DNA from: Sansalvadorimonas sp965221135
Lineage (GTDB): Bacteria > Pseudomonadota > Gammaproteobacteria > Pseudomonadales > Endozoicomonadaceae
DNA: 64,000 bases
NCBI GenBank assembly: GCA_965221135.1
Contig: CBDCRZ010000157.1
Span: 1 to 64,000 of the forward strand
Reading direction: 5' to 3'
In this document: positions 25,387 to 34,403 of the stretch, piece by piece
Layout: every line of letters starts with the position of its first letter
Numbering within the stretch: position 1 is the stretch's first letter
The notes under the pieces: model-generated
Seen by the model: only the letters and a program-made list of their open reading frames with translations
Told to the model about the DNA's origin: nothing
The model's database searches: none
Made by a program: the position numbers and the translations under genes

Positions 25387-26591
25387 TGATTACAAGACTA
25401 CTTCTATTTATACCTATAATTTTCCTTTCTTTTGATGCAAGCGCACAGATCACAAGCAATGGTTTATTTGATACAGTCCTTGCCCAATATTCCGCCGCTG
25501 CATCCACCTGGGCGACAGTGATAACCAACCGCGCATCATGGCTCTTCTGGGTTCTTGTTCTTATTAGTATGGTTTGGACGTTTGGTTTCATGGCTCTTAA
25601 AAAAGCCGATATAGCGGAGTTTTTCGCTGAATTTATACGGTTCACTATTTTTACTGGCTTCTTTTGGTGGTTGCTTATCAATGGCCCTGGCTTTGCTATT
25701 GATATTATCAACTCATTTAGAATCATTGCAGGTAATGCGTCTGGTTTAGGAGCCGGTATGAGCCCATCAGGAATAGTAGATATTGGGTTTGAACTCCTAG
25801 ACCAAACAATAGATACAACATCCTTTTGGGACCCCCTTGATAGTATTATTATAATAACCCTGAGCCTAGCCATTCTGCTTTTGCTGGCTTTAATTAGTAT
25901 AAATATGCTCATGCTTTTAATATCCGCCTGGCTTCTTGCTTATGCGGGCGTGTTTTTCTTGGGGTTTGGTGGTAGTCGCTGGACTTCCGATATGGCCATC
26001 AACTATTTCAAAACAGTTCTTGGGCTTGCGGCCCAAATATTCACCATGATTCTGCTGATCGGAGTCGGCAAAACATTTCTTGATACATATCACACCTCAA
26101 TGAGCGCTGGCCTCAGTATTTTCGAAACAGCTGTGATGCTAATTGTTGTGGTCATAATGTTTGTATTGAGCAATAAGGTTCCCTCTTTGGTTTCTGGAAT
26201 AATTACAGGTTCGTCAGTTGGTGAACAGGGGATTGGCCAGTTTGGGGCAGGTGCCGCTGTGGGGGCTGCTGTTGCTGCTGGTGCAACCCTCGCATCCGGT
26301 GTAGGTGCAGTTGCGGCCGGTGCCACTAGTGCTGGGGGCGGTGCGTCGGCAATAAAAGCCGCGCTCTCAACAGCCACTCAATCCATGGGCGCAGCAGGCG
26401 GTGGCGGTGGCGGTGGCGGTGGCGGTGGCGGTGGCGGTGGCGGTGGCGGTAGCCTCGGAAAAGCAATGGGTATCCTTGCAAAATCCGGCAAAAATGCAGT
26501 GGCCGACGCTATGAAAGAAAGAATTAGCAATACATCCGGTGGCAAGCTGGCCGCCAGAATCAACAACGGCGGCAATAAGCCAGAGGCTTAA
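25386..26591 (+). CDS. trbL: TrbL, VirB6-family polytopic inner-membrane protein
   Basis: 401 aa, shorter than RK2 TrbL (528). A signal-like N-terminus is followed by at least six transmembrane segments, with the TrbL/VirB6 core around IVDIGFELLDQTID and LLALISINMLMLLISAWLLA. The C-terminal tail is Ala/Gly-rich and contains an uninterrupted run of 18 glycines encoded by a hexanucleotide microsatellite. The tail is presumably flexible and length-variable. VirB6 proteins line the translocation path. Confidence 0.92.
   Translation: MITRLLLFIPIIFLSFDASAQITSNGLFDTVLAQYSAAASTWATVITNRASWLFWVLVLISMVWTFGFMALKKADIAEFFAEFIRFTIFTGFFWWLLINGPGFAIDIINSFRIIAGNASGLGAGMSPSGIVDIGFELLDQTIDTTSFWDPLDSIIIITLSLAILLLLALISINMLMLLISAWLLAYAGVFFLGFGGSRWTSDMAINYFKTVLGLAAQIFTMILLIGVGKTFLDTYHTSMSAGLSIFETAVMLIVVVIMFVLSNKVPSLVSGIITGSSVGEQGIGQFGAGAAVGAAVAAGATLASGVGAVAAGATSAGGGASAIKAALSTATQSMGAAGGGGGGGGGGGGGGGGGGSLGKAMGILAKSGKNAVADAMKERISNTSGGKLAARINNGGNKPEA
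26397..26450 (+). repeat. (GGCGGT)9 microsatellite in trbL
   Basis: Nine perfect hexamers encode 18 consecutive glycines. Unit gain or loss would keep the frame. Confidence 0.95.
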
Positions 26592-26594
26592 ATA

Positions 26595-27074
26595 ATGAAA
26601 ACACTAAAAGGGATTTTGTGTTTGTCTGGAGTGTTGTTTTTATCCCCTTTATCCAGCGCGAATGAATTACAGGGAGACACTCGTCTGGCCTGTGAAGCGT
26701 TACTGTGTCTGACAGCCCCAACCCGACCTGGTGAATGTGCATCATCCCTTAGTCGCTACTTCAGTATCAAACATAAAAAACCATGGAAACAGTTTGATCT
26801 TCGGTTCGATTTCCTGAGTATCTGCCCCACCAGTAATAGCACACCTCAGATGTCATCCCTGACACGTGCAATAGCAAGTGGTGCTGGCCGCTGTGATGCT
26901 GCCACTCTAAATAAATACCACCGATCAAAAACCAGCAGAGAAAATCGACAGAGTTATGTTTTTGATTACCTGCCCGACTACTGCGCTCCATTCTTTTCCC
27001 ATGAGCTTACTAGAGCTCGCGCCCCAAGGTTTATTAATGCTCCGAGAACGATGTGGGGGAAATGGGTGGATTAG
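26595..27074 (+). CDS. trbM: TrbM, copy 1
   Basis: 159 aa with a signal peptide (ending SSANELQ) and the TrbM pattern ELQGDTRLACEALLCL, then ECASSLSRYF and cysteine-rich spacing. TrbM is a periplasmic accessory protein of IncP mating-pair formation whose mechanism is unclear. It starts four bases after trbL. A second copy is at 30575-31060, beyond an inserted gene. This copy retains the native start. Confidence 0.9.
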   Translation: MKTLKGILCLSGVLFLSPLSSANELQGDTRLACEALLCLTAPTRPGECASSLSRYFSIKHKKPWKQFDLRFDFLSICPTSNSTPQMSSLTRAIASGAGRCDAATLNKYHRSKTSRENRQSYVFDYLPDYCAPFFSHELTRARAPRFINAPRTMWGKWVD

Positions 27075-27083
27075 AGCCATTTT

Positions 27084-27112
27084 CGGTACAGCCGTATAAC
27101 GCAGCTGTACCG
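27084..27112 (+). terminator. hairpin after trbM copy 1
   Basis: CGGTACAGC and GCTGTACCG pair around an 11-base loop, just after the trbM stop. There is no strong U-run, so termination would be weak. The duplicate trbM has a diverged but still paired version at about 31070-31098, which suggests the stem matters. Confidence 0.5.
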
Positions 27113-27145
27113 ACAGCAATAAAGAAAGGCGCCTAACACACCCTT

Positions 27146-27158
27146 TTTAGCGGCTAAA
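27146..27158. promoter_or_regulatory. KorB operator OB-6
   Basis: Exact TTTAGCGGCTAAA downstream of trbM copy 1 and upstream of the surface-protein gene; duplicated together with trbM. Confidence 0.85.
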
Positions 27159-27183
27159 AAAACACCCTAAATCTCCTGATCAA

Positions 27184-27324
27184 ATGTCCCGAAAAACTCC
27201 TCTGGCGTTTAAAGCAATAAAAGCACATCACCTGTTGGCGAACAGGATTGAAAAACGTGTTGCTTGTCACCTTGCAGGCTTTGCCGCCGTGTTGAGACGT
27301 CAGCATTTAATAGCTCCTCTTTAA
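27184..27324 (+). CDS. possible small basic protein, 46 aa
   Basis: Opens MSRKTPLAFKAIKAHHLLAN and is rich in His, Arg and Ala. It has no convincing RBS and no recognised family, and may be a chance ORF in the 330-bp gap between the KorB operator and the surface-protein gene. Nothing else is seen in that gap. Confidence 0.25.
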   Translation: MSRKTPLAFKAIKAHHLLANRIEKRVACHLAGFAAVLRRQHLIAPL

Positions 27325-27437
27325 GAAACCATTGCTATTATGGAGTTCCGCTTCACGGCTGAGTAATCAAATCGTGTCAATAAAGACCGTGTAAAAGAGT
27401 AGGGATGATGCTTTGTATGTTGCAAGTCTCAGGCAAA

Positions 27438-30400
27438 ATGAAAGTCTGCTTTTATGCTGTGGTGCTCGGTGTGGTGCCCTGTTATATCCAGCCTTCTTTT
27501 GCCGGTGGTGGTGGCCCATCCGGCAATAGCACAATGGCGGGCAATTATACGGCGGCTGCAGCCCTGCTGAGTACCCTGCGTAACACCAGTCAGGGCGCAA
27601 ATGGTACTCCTGTTTCAGGAAAAGGCAGGAGTAAAAGTGGAATGCCCTTTATAGATTCCACCGGCAGCCGTTTTGGCAATCATTCCGGCAGCCATTCTGG
27701 AAGGGTTCCGAAAGGTCATGGTTTGCAGCTGAACCACACGCTCCATACCGTTCATAACAGAACAGCGGGGGAAGCCTGGCGAAAAAGCAAGGCCTCGCTC
27801 CCGGCCCAACAACGGGCGGGTAACAGCACTCTTAAAACAAACCACACGTCATACCGCACTGATAATGCCACCATCCACCCCTCAGAGAATGCCAGAAGGC
27901 AAACGGGCTCAGTGTCACAGCCCCACACTTTTGGCGCTGAATCCTATGTGCAAACACCCAGAGGCTACAAACTGGAAACCCGCCGCCAGCGCAAACGCCG
28001 GGAGGCTGGGGATATTCCCTTAGGCAGTCAAAACTTCACCAGTATTGGACAGTCAGATGGTTGCAGTGGCCACTACCGACTGGTTGAGGATATTGATCTT
28101 TCAAACAGAACAGACTTGCCCTTGTGCCGTTCGAATGGACATCCTTTTAGTGGCTCACTGAAAAGTGAAGGGCATACCATTCGAGGGCTGTGCGTGAACA
28201 GAGCCGAAGTGGGGACGACAGGGGGGGATGCCGGACTATTTGGTTATATGAACGGTGCAACAGTCGATGTGCATCTGGTGAACCCTCGGGTAATCGGCAG
28301 AAGGGCAGGAGCCCTGACCGCTCAAATGGACTCTGATAATCAGATTCATATAGTCCATTCTGGGGGTTATGTAGAAGCGAAAACTGATGGAGTGCCTGTT
28401 TCCGCGGGTATGGTGGCAGGCGTGGTCACTGGTCATAACAACTGGATAAATCAAACAAGTGCGACGACAGAACCCCTTACAGTCAGAACTTCCCCTCTTG
28501 GCGATGGTACAGAAATTGGAGGTGGAGGTTTGGGGGTGATACAAGGGAACAACAACACCCTGATCCAGACAGGACTTTCCCTGGATGTCCGAGCCACTAA
28601 TGCCGCAGGCGGTGGGGTAGGTAGAATATTCACTGTACAAAAAAACACTCTGAGACAGGCCGGGGGACATATGGTCTTGATGGGAGAAACTGCGGGGGGG
28701 GGCGGGGGTATTGTAATGAGCTCAGGTAATACCCTCATAGTCCAAACTGGCGTAGATTTGGAAATCACTGCACTTGAAAGAGGGGCAGGATTTGGCTCTG
28801 TAAGCAATTCTGAAAATACTATGGCTTACCTTATATCAGGCAACAATGCTGTTGCTCTTTCCACTATTTCTAGCGCTTCTGCGAGTGACGCCATCTCAGG
28901 GCTAGTAGATATTGCCGGATACCCTCCCGATAATATCCTACCCGGCGTCAATGTGCTCAGCCTCAACACCACCCGGCCCCAGAACTGGACCGCAGCCCAG
29001 CAGGCCTTTTGTGAACAGACCCCCTGCGAGCAAAGCACCACCTGCCACTACCCTAATGAACAGCTGCACACCCTTGTGCCAGCAGGAAATGATTCCCTGT
29101 TGCTGGTGAGCCGACAGCGTTACCCGTTTAATGACCTGTCCGACCAGCAGGGGCTGGTTCGCATGACTCGACTGAACCGTAATGGTACCGAGTTACGGGC
29201 AGACGACACATTTGGCCACAACGGTACGCGGCTTTACTCACCATCACATTCCAGCACAGCCTTACCGCCACCGGGGGCGCTGGTTGGCCAACTTGTGAAC
29301 GACACACACTTAACAACCCTTTACGCCCCAGGGCATTCTGCAGGCAGCGGTATCATGACTCTTTTCCCCTTGATTGACAGTGACGGAGGCAGTGAAACTT
29401 GCGGCGCAGGAAGTGGCGGTGCCTGTTTTCAAACCGCATCACTGGCGGGGCTGGCCGGAGAGCCGGTGTTAATGACCGGGGGGCCGGAGCCGGATAACAT
29501 AGGCGTGTGGATGAGAAGCCGAACGGAAACCTGTGATGTTTTGCGCTACTCTGTCGTGCAGTTTCCTCAGGACTCTTCCGTTCCATCCCTGCCAAATACA
29601 ACGCCTTCCGTCCAGCCAATTGCGAAGGATGCAGAGGAATATAATCTGTACGTGACCGACTTCCCTGATTCTCCTGTGGTGGGGCTGGGTGCCGATACAA
29701 ACTGGTTATATATTGCCCGGCGCAATCAAACCGATATTACTCTGGAACGTTTTGACCGGGTGGACCAAAGGCTGGATTGCCAAACCACTACACTGCTGGA
29801 GAATGTCCTGGAACCGGCATCAAACGCAACAGATGCGCTGGCTTACAATCTTAAGATTCATAATAATCAGGTTCTTCTGGTTCCCCGGCAAACCCTGGTG
29901 GATGACACCACTTCAGGCGGCTCCCAACCCCAGGCGCTGCGTGTCGAGATACCCCAGTACGGCGGTTGTGCCCAATGGCAAACCCAGCCCGTTTATGGTG
30001 TGAATTTCACTCAGCCCGGCCAGCCCATAGACCCAACGGCAACGACCGCTTGCGTAACAATACCAACGTCCAGTGACGCGATGGGTTGCGGTGATATGAT
30101 CGGCAGTATTACACCAACGCCGACACCAACACTTGGCGGGGCACTATCTTCTGTTGTCATGCCTTCCCTAACAAATATGGCTTTCAGTGAAACCATAACG
30201 TCCGGTGATGTTATGGGAACCTTGTCGCCCACACCCAGCGTAAACGCAACCCAGCATCCCGGTTCGAATAATGCGCTGCCTGTGGCCCTTGGAGTGGCGG
30301 TACCCGTTGCAGTGGCGGGCGTTGCCACAGGCATTGCTGCAGGAGCCCTGACCTATAAATACAGAAAGCAATTAAAAAAGCTTCTTCGCGCCAGAAAGAA

Positions 30401-30509
30401 AGCCTGGAAGCCAGAAGAGAGTGAGGGTATGGAATTTGATAGTGCCCAACAGAAAGTGCAATCAATACAAACAACGCAGCACACTGAACACGTCACCGCT
30501 TCTCCTTAA
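27438..30509 (+). CDS. large GLUG-type surface protein with type-I membrane topology
   Basis: About 1,023 aa from ATG 27438, which has AGG five bases upstream; the frame opens at 27405. It has a signal peptide ending QPSFAGG. A low-complexity segment follows, ending in the dibasic cluster RRQRKRR (residues 193-199 from 27405). A GLUG-like beta-helix start comes next: YRLVEDIDLSNRT, GHTIRGLCVNR, GGDAGLFGYMNGA. Central and C-terminal beta-rich regions carry many cysteines, then one transmembrane helix (about 960-984) with a strongly basic stop-transfer and a 45-residue tail. More than 20 N-X-S/T sequons are present. It is probably an adhesin or host-contact protein; no conjugation homologue is known to me. 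It sits between two trbM copies and is therefore a cargo insertion. Confidence 0.6.
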   Translation: MKVCFYAVVLGVVPCYIQPSFAGGGGPSGNSTMAGNYTAAAALLSTLRNTSQGANGTPVSGKGRSKSGMPFIDSTGSRFGNHSGSHSGRVPKGHGLQLNHTLHTVHNRTAGEAWRKSKASLPAQQRAGNSTLKTNHTSYRTDNATIHPSENARRQTGSVSQPHTFGAESYVQTPRGYKLETRRQRKRREAGDIPLGSQNFTSIGQSDGCSGHYRLVEDIDLSNRTDLPLCRSNGHPFSGSLKSEGHTIRGLCVNRAEVGTTGGDAGLFGYMNGATVDVHLVNPRVIGRRAGALTAQMDSDNQIHIVHSGGYVEAKTDGVPVSAGMVAGVVTGHNNWINQTSATTEPLTVRTSPLGDGTEIGGGGLGVIQGNNNTLIQTGLSLDVRATNAAGGGVGRIFTVQKNTLRQAGGHMVLMGETAGGGGGIVMSSGNTLIVQTGVDLEITALERGAGFGSVSNSENTMAYLISGNNAVALSTISSASASDAISGLVDIAGYPPDNILPGVNVLSLNTTRPQNWTAAQQAFCEQTPCEQSTTCHYPNEQLHTLVPAGNDSLLLVSRQRYPFNDLSDQQGLVRMTRLNRNGTELRADDTFGHNGTRLYSPSHSSTALPPPGALVGQLVNDTHLTTLYAPGHSAGSGIMTLFPLIDSDGGSETCGAGSGGACFQTASLAGLAGEPVLMTGGPEPDNIGVWMRSRTETCDVLRYSVVQFPQDSSVPSLPNTTPSVQPIAKDAEEYNLYVTDFPDSPVVGLGADTNWLYIARRNQTDITLERFDRVDQRLDCQTTTLLENVLEPASNATDALAYNLKIHNNQVLLVPRQTLVDDTTSGGSQPQALRVEIPQYGGCAQWQTQPVYGVNFTQPGQPIDPTATTACVTIPTSSDAMGCGDMIGSITPTPTPTLGGALSSVVMPSLTNMAFSETITSGDVMGTLSPTPSVNATQHPGSNNALPVALGVAVPVAVAGVATGIAAGALTYKYRKQLKKLLRARKKAWKPEESEGMEFDSAQQKVQSIQTTQHTEHVTASP

Positions 30510-30574
30510 AATAAGCTTCTATGCCTTCTCATCCACCGGTTTCCCCTGGGTAAGCCGGTGGATAAACAGGGTGT

Positions 30575-31060
30575 GTGCCCTGGAACTCACTAAAAAGGAT
30601 TTTGTGTTTGTCTGGAGTGTTGGTTTTATCCCCCTTATCTGGTGCGAATGAATTACAGGGAGATACCCGTCTGGCCTGTGAAGCATTACTGTGTCTGACA
30701 GCCCCAACCCGGCCTGGTGGATGTGCATCATCCCTTAGTCGCTACTTCAGTATCAAACATAAAAAACCATGGAAACAGTTTGATCTTCGGTTCGATTTCC
30801 TGAGTATCTGCCCCACCAGTAATAGCACGCCCCAGATGTCATCTCTGACACGCGCAATAGCAAATGGTGCTGGCCGCTGTGATGCTGCCACTCTAAATAA
30901 ATACCACCGTTCAAAAACCAGCAGAGAAAATCGACGGAGTTATTTTTTTGATTACCTGCCCGACTACTGCGCTCCATTCTTTTCCCATGAGCTTACTAGA
31001 GCGCGTGCCCCAAGGTTTATTAATGCTCCGAGACCGATGTGGGGGAAATGGGTGGATTAG
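30575..31060 (+). CDS. trbM: TrbM, copy 2 (duplicated, start lost)
   Basis: Nearly identical to copy 1 from CACTAAAA onward, with a few scattered substitutions (for example S to N and R to P). The first nine bases of trbM, including its ATG, are not in the duplication. The frame now opens at GTG 30575 with a different first residue set (MPWNSLKR). It has a signal peptide and all cysteines. Whether it is translated is uncertain; the reading frame has been kept intact. Confidence 0.75.
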   Translation: MPWNSLKRILCLSGVLVLSPLSGANELQGDTRLACEALLCLTAPTRPGGCASSLSRYFSIKHKKPWKQFDLRFDFLSICPTSNSTPQMSSLTRAIANGAGRCDAATLNKYHRSKTSRENRRSYFFDYLPDYCAPFFSHELTRARAPRFINAPRPMWGKWVD

Positions 31061-31130
31061 AGCAATTTACGGTACAGTCGTATAACACGACTGTACCGGC
31101 AGCAATAAAAAAAGTGCCTCATAAACCCTT

Positions 31131-31143
31131 TTTAGCGGCTAAA
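31131..31143. promoter_or_regulatory. KorB operator OB-7
   Basis: Exact TTTAGCGGCTAAA downstream of trbM copy 2; the duplicate of OB-6. Confidence 0.85.
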
Positions 31144-31180
31144 AAAACACCCTATACCCAAGAAAAAAGGGGTCGGAGTC

Positions 31181-31293
31181 GAATGGCACTAACTTAAAGC
31201 TTCTTGCCACGGCTTTTACCCCCGTGTTCCAGCTCAACCATCGATGCCCTTGGTGCCGAATTAATGTCGACCGGGCTTAAGTTAGTGCCATTC
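31181..31293 (+). mobile_element. 113-bp MITE, copy 1
   Basis: Terminal inverted repeats GAATGGCACTAACTTAA and TTAAGTTAGTGCCATTC are flanked by the 11-bp duplication GGGTCGGAGTC (31170-31180 and 31294-31304). No ORF. The ends and duplication length resemble IS4-type elements. Confidence 0.85.
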
Positions 31294-31381
31294 GGGTCGG
31301 AGTCATTTATTGAAGGTATTTATCAAAGCGGATCCTCTACAGGAACATGCTGGTGCGTAAAAGATTAAATGACTCCGACCC

Positions 31382-31494
31382 GAATGGCACTAACTTAAAG
31401 CTTCTTGCCACGGCTTTTACCCCGGTGTTCCAGCTCAACCATCGATGCCCTTGGTGCCGAATTAATGTCGACCTGGCTTAAGTTAGTGCCATTC
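31382..31494 (+). mobile_element. 113-bp MITE, copy 2
   Basis: Differs from copy 1 at only a couple of bases and is in the same orientation. It is flanked by the 11-bp duplication GACTCCGACCC (31371-31381 and 31495-31505), the complement of the copy 1 target. Confidence 0.85.
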
Positions 31495-31512
31495 GACTCC
31501 GACCCCTTTACG

Positions 31513-34345
31513 ATGCTTTTGGAGGATCATTGTCGGTATATGAGGCGGTTTGCTGATTGTGTATTCCCTTCTCTTTTTGGCCTGTGCCGTCTTGCCATAT
31601 ATCCCGCCATTGCCTTTACTGCACAGCCTCAACGAACGGGCAAGAGGATGAGATTTACCGTGAATATTGGTGCTCACTTTTGCAGGAGAGAATTGTTTTT
31701 TATTTGGTTAATGCTACCGCTGTCAGGGGGCGTGATAGAGAAATGCGCAGCAGCAGATAAAGATACAAAGAAAAGCTGGGCGGCAATAGTAAAGCCTTCA
31801 CCTGCTTCCCTGTATCCCGGTCGTACCTGTGTCCGGCCACATGCCTCCCCTTTTCCTGAATCATCAATGCTTCAGTGGCCGCCTGTATTGACCACATCAA
31901 AGACCCATGCCGAAGTCCCTTCACGACAACAGGAATCGTCTGAGGCTACAGTTCGAACACATCCAAAAAGAAGACCAGACAGAAAGAGACAATATTACCG
32001 CAACCCTTCCGCCGAGCGTTTCGATCAACAGATAGAAGCACTGGCAAACGAAGTGAATCGACTCAAAAAGCAACTTCACGGGCCACATCGGGAGAGCCAT
32101 AAAACCGCGCTTTTAGATCTTGCATTCCAGATGACAGAAAGAGATCCGCACCCGCTTCGAGCCAGTCCCAGAGCCCTTGCTCTTTTGGCAAATGCGTTTT
32201 CAAAATTAGCAAAATATCAAGAAGGCGCCACAGCGTTAGACTGGATAATGAAAGCCGTGATCCACCGCAGTCAAAAACAGCAGCTAACCAAACAGTGCGG
32301 ATTTAAAGCCCAAACACTGGCCATGGTGCTCAATAGCCTGAGTCAGGTGGCGGGTCACAACGCCGACACGACCCGGAAGGCGCTGGCCAAAGAAGTGGGG
32401 AGGCGTGCCCTTGCCGGAGACCTTAAGTGCTGGATAGCGCAAGATCTGGCCATGGTGACCAGTGGCCTGAGCCCGGTGACGGGGGACGACGCCGACACGA
32501 CCCGGAAGGCGCTGGCCAAAGAGGTGGGGAGGCGTGATTTGACTGACTCCAGGGAGTGGTCGGCCCAGCCTCTGGCCATGGTGACCAATGGCCTGAGCCA
32601 AGTGACGGGGGACGACGCCGACACGACCCGGAAGGCACTGGCCAAAGAGGTGGGAATCCGTGATTTGACTGACCCCAGGGAGTGGTCGGCCCAGCCTCTG
32701 GCCATGGTGACCAATGCCCTGAGGCAGGTGGCGGGGGACGACGCCGACACGACCCGGAAGGCGCTGGCCAAAGAGGTGGGAAGCCGTGATTTGACCGACA
32801 CCAAAGAGTGGTCGGCCCAGCATCTGGCCATGGTGACCAATGGCCTGAATCAGGTAGCGGGTGACGACGCCGACACGACCCGGAAGGCGCTGGCCAAAGA
32901 AGTGGGGAGGCGTGCCCTTGCCGGAGACCTTAAGTGCTGGATAGCGCAAGATCTGGCCATGGTGACCAATGGCCTGAGCCAGGTGACGGGGGACGACGCC
33001 AATACGACCCGGAAGGCGCTGGCCAAAGAAGTGGAGAGGCGTGGCCGGAGACCTTAAGTGCTGGATAGCGCAAAATCTGGCCATGGTGACCAATGGCCTG
33101 AGCCCGGTGGCGGGGTACGACGCCGACATGACCCGGAAGGCGCTGGCCAAAGAGGTGGGGAGGCGCGCCCTTGCCGGAGACCTTAAGTGCTGGATAGCGC
33201 AACATCTGGCCATGGTGACCAATGGCCTGAGCCAGGTGACGGGGGACGACGCCGACACGACCCGGAAGGCGCTGGCCAAAGAGGTGGGAAGCCGTGATCT
33301 GACCGACACCAAAGAGTGGTCGGCCCAGCCTCTGGCCATGGTGACCAATGGCCTGAGCCAGGTGGCGGGTGACGACGCCGACACGACCCGGAAGGCGCTG
33401 GCCAAAGAGGTGGGGAGGCGTGATTTGACCGACACCAAAGAGTGGTCGGCCCAGCATCTGGCCATGGTGGCCAGTGGGATGTCTCATTGCTCACACGTCA
33501 TAGGGGAGGATGTTGTTCAAGCTTCGATTCAAGCCATTATGAACATATCGCCGACTGAACAGGATATCATTATGGCCCTTGACGCTTTGTGCCGTTTATC
33601 TCTGTCAGACGACCAGCTGAAGCTTGGCTATTTCCTGGTTAAACGTCTTTGTGATATGACTGGTTTTATTGACACAGGCGGCCCTCTACAGCATAACGTC
33701 GGCGACTTCTTATGGAACCTGGCCGTTCTGGATTTATGTGCAAAACAAAATCCGCTCGTCAAGGATGATCCTGATACACCCCGTTTCGATATCTTTGTTA
33801 AGCCGCTAATGGATAGGGAAAATATCAGGGACCTTCTTTCACATCACTGGCAAGACAGATTTGCATATATTTACTGGGCAGGCATTTCTAACTTGGAAAT
33901 TGATGTGTCTCCTGCTCTTTCTGCTCCTGAAAAAAAGGTGAAAGTCTCAGCATCACAAAACAGAGTGTTCCAGGCTGTTAAAAATGCTTTGCCAAACCAA
34001 AATATTGTTATGGAAGTGAATATTGAAGGGTTCCCAGTTGATATTCTGGTGGGTAAAACCTTGTGTATAGAGGTCGATGGCCCCCATCATTATATTCAGG
34101 ATGAGACAATGGAAAGCGATGAGCTTCTTCTTGCAAAAGAATTTGGAAAAAGAAGAGCGCGAGACCCTTTGATAGATCACATACTCAAAAGCCTGGGGTT
34201 TGAGGTGCTGCGTATTTCCTATGTTGAGACTGACTCGGTCGCAGGCCTTGGAACGTTTGTTGATCGGGTGATAAATGCAATGGACGAACAAGAAATGAGT
34301 AACCAGTATGAAGGCCTGAGAGTGAATGACTTGCCAGCCTGGTAA
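31513..34345 (+). pseudogene. OPR-like repeat/RAP-domain protein A, frameshifted
   Basis: First of four tandem paralogues. It has about nine 42/43-aa repeat units against 10, 14 and 15 in B, C and D. Within a unit, GCGTGCCCTTGCCGG has become GCGTGGCCGG near 33040. This 5-base deletion ends the first frame at 33057; the second frame (from 33041) carries the remaining repeats and an intact RAP domain. One RAP residue differs (RARDPL where the others have RARDRL). The homology to the other copies begins at about 31510, directly at the REP/MITE element. Two separate polypeptides could still be made. Confidence 0.8.
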
Positions 34346-34403
34346 GCTTCCTACCAACCACCTGAACGCCACCATTTCAGGCAATGATTTTTCCTTTCCG
34401 GTT

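Larger units (their letters stand above)
31169..31506. mobile_element. palindromic REP-like element interrupted by two MITEs
   Basis: Without the two MITEs and their duplications the remaining sequence runs from GGGGTCGGAGTCATTTA to its complement TAAATGACTCCGACCCC, a palindromic element of about 90 bp resembling RAYT-associated REP sequences. A MITE sits at the equivalent place in each arm. Confidence 0.6.

Noticed and set aside
27405..30509. TrbN or TrbP (the genes after trbM in RK2)
   Set aside because: The protein has no lysozyme-like or acetylase motif. It is a GLUG-type membrane-anchored surface protein.
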